DNA from: an uncultured Lachnospiraceae bacterium
GTDB lineage: Bacteria > Bacillota > Clostridia > Lachnospirales > Lachnospiraceae
Reading direction: 5' to 3'
Length of the DNA: 5,243 nt
Assembly: GCA_946413945.1 (NCBI GenBank)
Contig: CAMKMR010000146.1
Coordinates: 1 to 5,243 of the forward strand
The number at the start of each line of letters is the position of its first letter. The first letter of the stretch is position 1. Position numbers and translations under genes: made by a program. The notes beneath the pieces are model-generated. The model was given only the letters and a program-made list of their open reading frames with translations. It made no database searches and was not told the origin of the DNA. Positions 1-5,243 of the stretch are shown piece after piece.

Positions 1-893
1 AATGTGTCGGAAAGAAGTGTTACTATTGCTCCCCCAAGGAAGCATCCAAAAATAAGCACTCCCGGTTTGCCTGTCTTAAAGGCACGTCTCATCAAATGTG
101 GCACCGCTATCCCTACAAATGACACCGGCCCTGCAAATGCTGTTACCACTGCCGCAAGTAAACTTGATAATATGATAAGTGCGATCTTAAGCCCCCTTAT
201 ATTTACGCCAAGGGAAGCAGCATATCTTTCTCCTAATCTATAGGCATTTATTGGCTTAATATAAAAAACTGTTATAGCCAAACATATGAATACGATTATA
301 AGTATCAGCCTGTCATTTTCCCAGGAAACACCTGAAAATGATCCCTGAGACCAGTTGTGAAGATTAACTATATTGGTATCATTTGCAAATGTTACTAATA
401 TCTCTGTTACTGCTGAACAGATATAACCTATCATGATCCCGCAGACTACAAGAATAGACATAGACCTTATCCTGAAAGATATAAGAAGCACAATCCCCAT
501 GGAGATAATAGCCCCAAGGAATGCAGCTCCTATAAGCATCCAGGAATTAAGTATTATTCCCTTTTTTAAACTAAATATCATAGTTATTGCTACAAGAAGC
601 TTTGCTCCGGAGGAAACTCCCAAAACATAAGGTCCTGCAATAGGATTTAAGAAGAATGTCTGAAGCAGATATCCTGCCACAGAAAGCGCTCCTCCAAGAA
701 TTATCGCGGCGATGACTCTTGGTATCCTTATCTGCCATATGATACTATAAAGCACTTCATTTTCCTTATTTCCTGCTAATATGCTAAGGCATTCTTTAAA
801 GTCAGAAGATACACTTCCTGCTTTAATAGAAAAAAATGTTATTAAGATCAGTCCCAGAAAAAGTGTGCTAAAAACTACTATATTTCTCTTCAT
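1..893 (-). CDS. BtuC/FecCD-type ABC transporter permease, 3' end cut by the window
   Basis: This is the membrane subunit of an iron-siderophore/haem/cobalamin-type ABC importer, which moves ligand handed over by a surface binding lipoprotein. The reading frame is open from ATG at 893 to the edge: 297 residues of a family usually near 330-350, so roughly the last 40 are missing. Hydrophobic segments are visible at about residues 5-23, 60-79, 90-107, 118-140, 147-168, 194-211, 237-255 and 277-294. Family signatures are RIPR (56-59), the LNPIAGPYVLGVSSGA stretch (82-97), the LGERYAASLGV coupling-helix region (220-230) and the FVGIAVPHLMRR block (259-270). The usual NPLAxP motif reads NPIAGP. 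The AGGGA ribosome site overlaps the TAG stop of the preceding gene, with only 12 bases between the genes, so translation is probably coupled. Isoleucine is mostly encoded by ATA. The substrate cannot be read from the permease; the B12 riboswitch upstream favours a corrinoid, while haem or siderophore remain possible. Confidence 0.93.
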   Translation of the reverse strand, partial: MKRNIVVFSTLFLGLILITFFSIKAGSVSSDFKECLSILAGNKENEVLYSIIWQIRIPRVIAAIILGGALSVAGYLLQTFFLNPIAGPYVLGVSSGAKLLVAITMIFSLKKGIILNSWMLIGAAFLGAIISMGIVLLISFRIRSMSILVVCGIMIGYICSAVTEILVTFANDTNIVNLHNWSQGSFSGVSWENDRLILIIVFICLAITVFYIKPINAYRLGERYAASLGVNIRGLKIALIILSSLLAAVVTAFAGPVSFVGIAVPHLMRRAFKTGKPGVLIFGCFLGGAIVTLLSDT

Positions 894-905
894 ATAAGTT
901 TTTCC

Positions 906-2534
906 CTAATTAAGCTTCTTTAAAAATGTAAGTTCACTGCCATTTTCATATAGTACCTTAGAAAGATCCTCTATAAATTCTCCAGTCATGCTGGACTGCT
1001 GGAAAAAGTCAGCAGTTGTGGTATAAACCCTGCCATTCTTTACAGCCTTAAAATCCTTAAATAAGGCATTCTTTTTTATCAAGTCATTAATATCCTTTAA
1101 TTCCCCTTCAATCGTGCCATTATAAATAAGCACATCCGCATCCTTTGCCGTGGCATAGAACTCTTCCATCTGAATATTCATTGTGGATTTTCTATCCCCA
1201 TTATCTATGTCAGGAAGATATTTGCCGCCTGCGATCTCAATATCTTTTGCAATATAGTCACTGCTGTTTCTTATATTTACAGCTCCATTCTGATTAATAG
1301 CAAAGAAGGCACAACTTACGTCTCCCTTCTTTGATACTTTTTTTATACGATCTATCTCTTCTTCAAAATATTTATCTGCCTTGTCTTCTTTTCCATATAA
1401 GATACCGTATAATTTTATCCATTCAAGCCTTCCCTCAGGGCTGTCCTCATAGCTTGATCTTTCAACTATAACAGATATCCCAAGACTTCTTAATTTCTCC
1501 AGTACTTCCGGCGTATGCATTATCATCATGTTTTCGATTACTAAATTACATTTTTCACTTAAGATAAGTTCGTAATCCGGTGCACTGTATTTTCCTGCAT
1601 ATAAAATGTTACCACTATCCATCAGTTTTTTTGCATCCGGAAGATACCAGTCACTACTCTTTGTACCTGACAATCTGATATTATCAGATGCCTCGATGCA
1701 TAATATAAGATCCATAACGGAAGTTGATACAAGATAAGTTTTATCCATATCCTTCCTTAAGATATATACATCCTCTATTTCATTTATCTTTTCCTCTAAT
1801 TTCTTATCAAGCTGCTTATCCTTTGGAAGCAGTAAATAAACACCAATATCATTTATATAAATAAGATAAATATCATCTTCATAGCTTTCTATTTCAATTT
1901 CTTTAGCATATTTTATAATGCTTTTATCCTGTTTTTTTATTCCATTTTCTGAAAGAAGATTTTTACATTCTTCATATTTTTCTTTTATCTTTGATGATTT
2001 TTCCTGAGTAGTATCACCATTTTTGCCACTCTCAGCTTCTTTACCGTTTTCAGTATTATCCCTTTGTTCTAATTCTGCCTCATTTTTACTATAAATCTTT
2101 ATAGTATATTCAATCTCATGAGCTTTACTCATTGCTGTAGTATCAGCAATAAGCGGGATTTCCTTATCTAATTCCACAGGGATGGTAAAACTGCTTTTTT
2201 CTCCCGGGGCAGACTCATTTAAATATTTCTCATTATTTAATATTACATAATCATAATTTGAACTGCTCCAGATAATATTTGCATAATACTTTCCATCGTT
2301 AAATGTTATCTTTACAGGTGACTCTATACTTGCCTTGCCTGTTCCACCGGACAGCTCAATTGTGAGCCACTGTTCTTTTTCTTCATCTGTAGCATTCTCT
2401 TCTTTACTATCAGTAACGCTGATTGCTCCATTACTTTCTCTTTTATTTCCATCGCAGCCACTGATCATTAATAAAAAAAAGACAAAAAGGAGGCATAAAG
2501 ATACAGCCTTTCTTATTTTTTTAAATCGAGTCAT
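906..2534 (-). CDS. ABC transporter substrate-binding lipoprotein with N-terminal NEAT-like domain
   Basis: A 542-residue surface lipoprotein expected to capture the ligand and pass it to the permease encoded next. A basic N-terminus and hydrophobic stretch (about 11-25) lead to lipobox I24-S25-G26-C27, so it should be lipid-anchored outside the membrane. Residues about 56-149 form a beta-rich domain with the landmarks SPVKITFNDG, WSSSNYDYV, SFTIPV and HEIEYTIKI. This recalls domains in clostridial iron/haem transport proteins and, more loosely, NEAT haem-binding domains. A charged linker (about 150-190) follows. Residues about 215-540 resemble the BtuF/FepB class III binding fold: AGKYSAPDYELILSEKCNLV (313-332), GISVIVE (352-358), the WIKLYGILYGKEDKADKYF helix (372-390), and NGRVYT near the C-terminus. 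Plain BtuF-like proteins are about 270-350 residues, so the extra length is the fused domain. Start choice: ATG at 2534 has GGAGG nine bases upstream and gives a proper signal peptide. The ligand is inferred, not proven. Confidence 0.85.
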   Translation of the reverse strand: MTRFKKIRKAVSLCLLFVFFLLMISGCDGNKRESNGAISVTDSKEENATDEEKEQWLTIELSGGTGKASIESPVKITFNDGKYYANIIWSSSNYDYVILNNEKYLNESAPGEKSSFTIPVELDKEIPLIADTTAMSKAHEIEYTIKIYSKNEAELEQRDNTENGKEAESGKNGDTTQEKSSKIKEKYEECKNLLSENGIKKQDKSIIKYAKEIEIESYEDDIYLIYINDIGVYLLLPKDKQLDKKLEEKINEIEDVYILRKDMDKTYLVSTSVMDLILCIEASDNIRLSGTKSSDWYLPDAKKLMDSGNILYAGKYSAPDYELILSEKCNLVIENMMIMHTPEVLEKLRSLGISVIVERSSYEDSPEGRLEWIKLYGILYGKEDKADKYFEEEIDRIKKVSKKGDVSCAFFAINQNGAVNIRNSSDYIAKDIEIAGGKYLPDIDNGDRKSTMNIQMEEFYATAKDADVLIYNGTIEGELKDINDLIKKNALFKDFKAVKNGRVYTTTADFFQQSSMTGEFIEDLSKVLYENGSELTFLKKLN

Positions 2535-2577
2535 ATCTTTAAACCTCCGTTTTTTAATATCTTTTTAAATTGCAGAA

Positions 2578-2601
2578 AGCCCGCGACATATGCCGTGGGC
2601 T
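2578..2601 (-). terminator. Intercistronic stem-loop, possible weak terminator
   Basis: Six bases after the TAA of the chelatase gene the transcript can fold AGCCC/GGGCT, one A-C mismatch, then CGGC/GUCG (one G-U pair) around an AUAU loop. Only UUUCU follows, a poor U-tract. I read it as a leaky terminator or an RNA-stabilising hairpin. It could leave the chelatase message more abundant than the transporter message while still letting polymerase reach the next gene 43 bases further on. Confidence 0.55.
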
Positions 2602-2607
2602 AATAAA

Positions 2608-4215
2608 TTACTGTACTTTAACTGGATCTGTAACCTTTACCTTATGATCATACCATTTTCCCTTTGCACCGATAAGTGCAAGGTCAAATTCCTCACCGAT
2701 AGCTGGAACTGTAATATCAAATGCATTTGCTTCTTCTGTAGTTCCATCGCTATATTCAACAGTTTCTTTTGTTGGCTGATAAAGCTCTGCTCCATCCTTT
2801 GCAGCATCTTCTGCTGAACCAGGATAAAGGTTAACGATCTTATCTGATGTAAGAACAATATGCATTGTCATTACACCATCTTTAACTGTAAGCTTACCCT
2901 TGTTATCATAAGCTTCATTGATATGAAACATTGAGCTGTCTGTTGTAAATACAGCTTCATATTCACCATCTTCTAATTTAGCTTCTGATGCTGAAGCAGA
3001 AGATCCTAAAGCTTCAATTGCTGCTTTTGTATGAGCTACATAGATATCTTCAATAGCTTCAATTCTACCAAGACCTGAAATCTGTGTATCAACTGAGTCA
3101 AAAGCCTTTGCAGCTATGAACATTGACTTCCATGAATCTTCATCATCACCAGCCATATCATTGTTTGCATGATCACCAGCAACTACCATGAGTGGACGAA
3201 GAACTACCTTCTTATATCCTGCAGCCTTTACAGCTTCAATAACCTTGCTGCATTCTGTTTCTTCAGGCTCACCTTCAACTGTTCCGATAAATACATTCTT
3301 ATATCCAAGTGTATTCATCTGTGTCTGCATCTGGCTATATGTGATCTTTGCTGTATGACTTGTACCATGTCCCATTAATACAAATGCAACACTATCCTTA
3401 TCAGCAGCTTCAATTGAATCAAAACCAGCTTCCTTAACAGCTGCAGCTACAACTTCCTTAGCTACATTTTCCTTATCTTCATTGATAACTGTAGCATCAC
3501 TTCCTACTTCACCAAGAAGTGGCTCTGCAACCTTAACTGACTCAAACTTATCTTTATATGAATCAAGAGCTGCTACAAGTTCATCATATTCTGCACCGTG
3601 CATAAGGTGAGTTGGCTGAATAATGAGGTTCTTAACGCCGCTCTTAACTGCTCTGTCAAGAGCCTGATCAACGTTATCTATTTTTTCATTATCACGGGCA
3701 TATACATGATTAATGATGATCTGTGCTGTAAATGCACGTCTTACAGACCAATCAGGATTTGCAGCCTGGATCTTCTTTTCGATTCCACCAATATCTGTAG
3801 CACGACTATCATTGAATGAAGTACCGAAACTTACAACAAGGATTTCATTTTCGCCAATGTCATCCATATTTAATGGATCATCCTTTGCAGCATCTCCTGT
3901 ATCTCTTCCAAAATAGTCAGGATCTGCAAACTCGCCTTCAACCATTTCCTTTTCTTCATCAGTAAGAGCATCCCAGGCAGCCTTTGCCTTTTCACACTTT
4001 GTATATGTATCTGGAGTAAATTCCTGAACATAGATAGCGTCAATAAGGGAAGCAACTTCTGCTGCTTTTTCCTCACTGCTCTTTGCATCAGACTGTGTAG
4101 TAGCTTCTGTTGCTACAGTTGTTGTTGCCTCAGTCTTATTCTCTGTCTTACCGCAAGCAGCAAGAGAAAGAGCCATAAGAGAAGCAAGAGTAACGGTTAA
4201 TAATTTCTTTCTCAT
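2608..4215 (-). CDS. Exported CbiK-family (class II) cobaltochelatase lipoprotein with accessory domains
   Basis: A 535-residue lipoprotein whose core belongs to the CbiK anaerobic sirohydrochlorin cobaltochelatases, which insert Co2+ into a tetrapyrrole without ATP. The signal peptide ends at lipobox L18-A19-A20-C21. Residues 22-48 are a Thr/Ser/Glu-rich linker. Residues about 49-100 look like a small helical surface module (AKAAWDALTDEEKEMV). The CbiK core spans about 123-405: VVSFGTSF (127-134), PTHLMHGAEYD (201-211), LMGHGTSH (280-287), GTVEGEPE (311-318) and MVVAGDHANNDMAG (343-356). H287 and H349 are 62 residues apart, matching the spacing of Salmonella CbiK His145/His207, so the metal site appears intact. 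A Ser/Ala linker leads to a C-terminal NEAT-like beta domain (about 411-530: GKLTVKDG, FDITVPAI, WYDHKVKV) related to that of the next gene. Ordinary CbiK is about 260-300 residues and cytosolic. GGAGG lies eight bases upstream of the ATG. Control is by the B12 riboswitch. It could instead act on haem or remove metal, as suggested for the CbiK-like surface lipoprotein IhtB of Porphyromonas. Confidence 0.9.
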   Translation of the reverse strand: MRKKLLTVTLASLMALSLAACGKTENKTEATTTVATEATTQSDAKSSEEKAAEVASLIDAIYVQEFTPDTYTKCEKAKAAWDALTDEEKEMVEGEFADPDYFGRDTGDAAKDDPLNMDDIGENEILVVSFGTSFNDSRATDIGGIEKKIQAANPDWSVRRAFTAQIIINHVYARDNEKIDNVDQALDRAVKSGVKNLIIQPTHLMHGAEYDELVAALDSYKDKFESVKVAEPLLGEVGSDATVINEDKENVAKEVVAAAVKEAGFDSIEAADKDSVAFVLMGHGTSHTAKITYSQMQTQMNTLGYKNVFIGTVEGEPEETECSKVIEAVKAAGYKKVVLRPLMVVAGDHANNDMAGDDEDSWKSMFIAAKAFDSVDTQISGLGRIEAIEDIYVAHTKAAIEALGSSASASEAKLEDGEYEAVFTTDSSMFHINEAYDNKGKLTVKDGVMTMHIVLTSDKIVNLYPGSAEDAAKDGAELYQPTKETVEYSDGTTEEANAFDITVPAIGEEFDLALIGAKGKWYDHKVKVTDPVKVQ

Positions 4216-4231
4216 TTTAGTTTCCTCCTAA

Positions 4232-4260
4232 ATAAAAAAACTCTGACAAAAGTCAGAGTT
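4232..4260 (-). terminator. Intrinsic terminator of the B12 riboswitch expression platform
   Basis: The transcript folds a perfect nine-pair stem, AACUCUGAC/GUCAGAGUU (4252-4260 with 4239-4247), closed by a UUUU loop and followed directly by UUUUU-A-U. The structure ends four bases before the GGAGG ribosome site of the chelatase gene, so it sits in the leader rather than after a gene. That is the expected position for premature termination when cobalamin is bound upstream. It has a U-tract only in the minus direction, so it does not serve the plus strand. Confidence 0.93.
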
Positions 4261-4336
4261 GATTGCACATAAAAAAAATGTATATTCGCTAAAAAGACGA
4301 AACACAATTAACGTACAGTCAATTCCTCGTGACTTT
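4249..4336 (-). promoter_or_regulatory. Candidate antiterminator pairing of the riboswitch
   Basis: AAAGUCA (4330-4336) is fully complementary, over seven bases, to UGACUUU (4249-4255), which is part of the 5' arm and loop of the terminator. This pairing would stop the terminator from forming. Because five of its bases also form the 5' strand of P13, P13 and the antiterminator exclude each other. That gives a simple switch: ligand-stabilised P13 frees the terminator, and loss of ligand allows antitermination. This comes from inspection, without energy calculation. Confidence 0.5.
4317..4334 (-). promoter_or_regulatory. P13-type hairpin of the cobalamin riboswitch
   Basis: Ten bases after the aptamer's P1 helix, AGUCA (4330-4334) can pair with UGACU (4317-4321) around the loop CGAGGAAU. 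Class-I cobalamin riboswitches carry such a hairpin, P13, whose loop kisses L5 when ligand is bound. Here the loop's GAGGA (4324-4328) is complementary to UCCUU (4429-4433) in the L5 position of the aptamer, with one G-U pair. The 5' strand of this hairpin is also part of the proposed antiterminator. Assignment is by hand folding only. Confidence 0.6.
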
Positions 4337-4344
4337 AATGTACC

Positions 4345-4563
4345 AACATAAGGCAGGTCTCCTGACTCAAAGATCATAATCCCTATATATGGCCTTCCCA
4401 AAAAATAATCCAGTGACACTAACTATATAAGGACTCCCTAAACACAGTGACGAGATCGTACAGGACTTTAACCTGTTTCCCTTTTAACTCTTAGATAGCA
4501 TTTAAATATTCACCCTATAGTAAATAGTATGAAGTTTAGATCAATCCAAAAGCACCTTATGTC
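4345..4563 (-). ncRNA. Cobalamin (B12) riboswitch aptamer
   Basis: A cis-acting RNA in the leader of the chelatase gene that senses cobalamin and, in this family, turns downstream expression off when bound. The B12 box AGUCAGGAGACCUGCCU lies at 4351-4367. Other conserved blocks are GGGAAGG (4393-4399), a CACUGG element (4410-4415), a second CACUG element (4445-4449), and the GGGAAACAGG...CCUGU core stem (4460-4481), which closes a UUAAAGU loop by five pairs. P1 is closed by ACAUAAGG with CCUUAUGU (4555-4562 with 4346-4353), plus a G-U pair at 4563/4345. The length of about 219 bases is normal for the class. Its orientation and position place the chelatase, binding lipoprotein and permease under B12 control. 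The neighbouring 5' gene, cobQ, is in the same pathway. Confidence 0.96.
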
Positions 4564-4615
4564 CAATATTTAATTGTTTTATAATATCTCTCAATACTAT
4601 AAACGGCATATTATA
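4564..4615 (-). promoter_or_regulatory. Candidate promoter region for the riboswitch-led operon
   Basis: Between cobQ and the aptamer there are several sigma-70-like elements in minus orientation but no perfect pair. TTGAGA (4589-4594, five of six -35 consensus bases) stands 15 bases from TTAAAT (4568-4573), which would start transcription just ahead of P1. Alternative -10 boxes are TATTAT (4581-4586) and an exact TATAAT (4610-4615), each without a good -35. The DNA is so AT-rich that chance matches are likely, and read-through from cobQ is also possible. Confidence 0.3.
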
Positions 4616-4627
4616 AAAAAACCGTTT
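4601..4627 (-). repeat. Short inverted repeat after cobQ
   Basis: Downstream of the cobQ stop the transcript reads AAACGG, a 15-base loop containing seven U residues, then CCGUUU. The six-pair stem with a large loop and no trailing U-run is a weak candidate terminator for cobQ. It overlaps the TATAAT at 4610-4615. Its role is unclear, and it may be chance in AT-rich DNA. Confidence 0.3.
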
Positions 4628-4631
4628 TGTA

Positions 4632-5243
4632 TCATATCACAGAATCTTTTAATATTCCATATATTTTTTTCATATCCAAAGACTCTCTTAAAGTATCAGC
4701 TAAAACGTCATATTGCTCTTCTTTAAAGGCTTTATCATCAATAACATTGAGATTATTTATAAAATCCTTATATTCTGTATCTTTAAGTCTTCCACACTTA
4801 TTCTTATGTGCCGCAAGGGCTTTTATAAAACCAAGAGCCATATTCTTCTCATCGAATATACCATGAATATATGAACCATATATGTTTTTAGTATAAGAAC
4901 CATCTAAAAATGTTTCCTTATGATCTTTACTATCACTACTTTCTATTTCACTTATTTTATCGAGAAAAGAAACATTTCCTTTCGTTATTCCCATATGGAT
5001 CTCATAACCGGAAACATCTAGATTTGATAAGATATCAAGTTCTCCACTTATCTCGGCTATTTTCCCCTTCACCCTTCTTCTTATCTTTTCTTTAGAAAGA
5101 ACAGTTTCCACATCCAGAAGGCCTAAAGCATCTATCTCTCCTCCGGCCTCAACATTATATGGATCTTTGATCTTCTTTCCTAAAAGCTGATATCCGCCGC
5201 AGATACCAAATATGATATTTCCATTTTTTTCATATTCCTTTAT
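4632..5243 (-). CDS. cobQ: Cobyric acid synthase, C-terminal part (5' end outside window)
   Basis: CobQ/CbiP is a cytosolic enzyme that amidates four side chains of adenosylcobyrinic acid a,c-diamide, using glutamine and ATP, to give adenosylcobyric acid late in B12 synthesis. The 203 visible residues are the C-terminal part of a protein usually near 490-500 residues; the frame is open to the window edge, and TGA occupies 4632-4634. The glutamine amidotransferase domain shows the nucleophile elbow GICGGYQLLG (visible residues 13-22, catalytic Cys15), the family block GYEIHMG (79-85) and the catalytic histidine motif YGSYIHGIFD (122-131, His127). The tail KEEQYDVLADTLRESLDMKKIY is typical of CobQ and separates it from the related CobB/CbiA. 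An ATG lies at 5111, but the motif-bearing sequence continues upstream of it, so it is internal. The gene shows that this organism carries out late cobalamin synthesis or salvage. It precedes the B12 riboswitch and may belong to a separate upstream transcript. Confidence 0.96.
   Translation of the reverse strand: MKEYEKNGNIIFGICGGYQLLGKKIKDPYNVEAGGEIDALGLLDVETVLSKEKIRRRVKGKIAEISGELDILSNLDVSGYEIHMGITKGNVSFLDKISEIESSDSKDHKETFLDGSYTKNIYGSYIHGIFDEKNMALGFIKALAAHKNKCGRLKDTEYKDFINNLNVIDDKAFKEEQYDVLADTLRESLDMKKIYGILKDSVI

Noticed and set aside
4..630. Plus-strand ORFs of 79 and 65 codons.
   Set aside because: They are antisense to a permease frame that is continuous over 297 codons with clear family motifs; no start signals of their own are evident.
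4228..4419. A 63-codon minus-strand ORF inside the riboswitch leader, ending next to the chelatase ribosome site, as a possible leader peptide.
   Set aside because: Its codons run through the conserved aptamer, including the B12 box, and the terminator. It has no convincing ribosome site, and the RNA structure explains the sequence.
4601..4627. Inverted repeat after cobQ as a true intrinsic terminator.
   Set aside because: Six pairs around a 15-base loop with the U-run inside the loop rather than after the stem; kept only as a low-confidence repeat.
4632..5111. A separate short gene starting at the ATG at 5111.
   Set aside because: The same frame stays open to the window edge and holds the GICGGYQLLG nucleophile motif upstream of that ATG, so it is internal to cobQ.
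1..5243. CRISPR arrays, tRNA or rRNA genes, insertion sequences or attachment sites.
   Set aside because: No regularly spaced repeats, tRNA-like cloverleaf, transposase sequence or flanking repeats were seen on reading both strands.

Overview
The window is AT-rich and every recognisable gene lies on the minus strand, so transcription runs from high to low coordinates. Gene content points to an anaerobic low-GC Firmicute of class Clostridia. Lachnospiraceae is my best guess, from the GGAGG ribosome sites, lipoprotein signals, AT-rich intergenic DNA and the style of the surface domains. I cannot name a species.

Layout in transcription order. (1) 5243-4632: C-terminal 203 residues of cobyric acid synthase (cobQ/cbiP), cut by the window edge. 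(2) 4631-4564: AT-rich spacer with candidate promoter elements and a weak inverted repeat. (3) 4563-4345: a class-I cobalamin (B12) riboswitch aptamer with a clear B12 box and a P1 helix. It is followed by a P13-type hairpin (4334-4317) and a textbook intrinsic terminator (4260-4232) ending just before the next ribosome site. (4) 4215-2608: a lipoprotein form of the anaerobic cobaltochelatase CbiK, with a helical N-terminal extension and a C-terminal beta-rich NEAT-like domain. (5) 2601-2578: an intercistronic stem-loop with a poor U-tract. (6) 2534-906: a lipoprotein combining a related NEAT-like domain with a BtuF/FepB-type substrate-binding domain. (7) 893-1: a BtuC/FecCD-type ABC permease, truncated by the window edge; an ATPase gene would be expected beyond it.

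The likely story is one B12-repressed operon for capture and import of a corrinoid, haem-like tetrapyrrole or cobalt-linked ligand. The unusual part is that its first product is a chelatase placed outside the membrane. It shares an accessory domain with the transporter's binding protein, which suggests both touch the same ligand at the cell surface. The riboswitch has a readable mechanism: one seven-base segment can sit either in P13 or in an antiterminator against the terminator stem and loop. The chelatase gene also has strikingly different codon use from the permease gene, as expected for a highly expressed protein or a gene of different origin.
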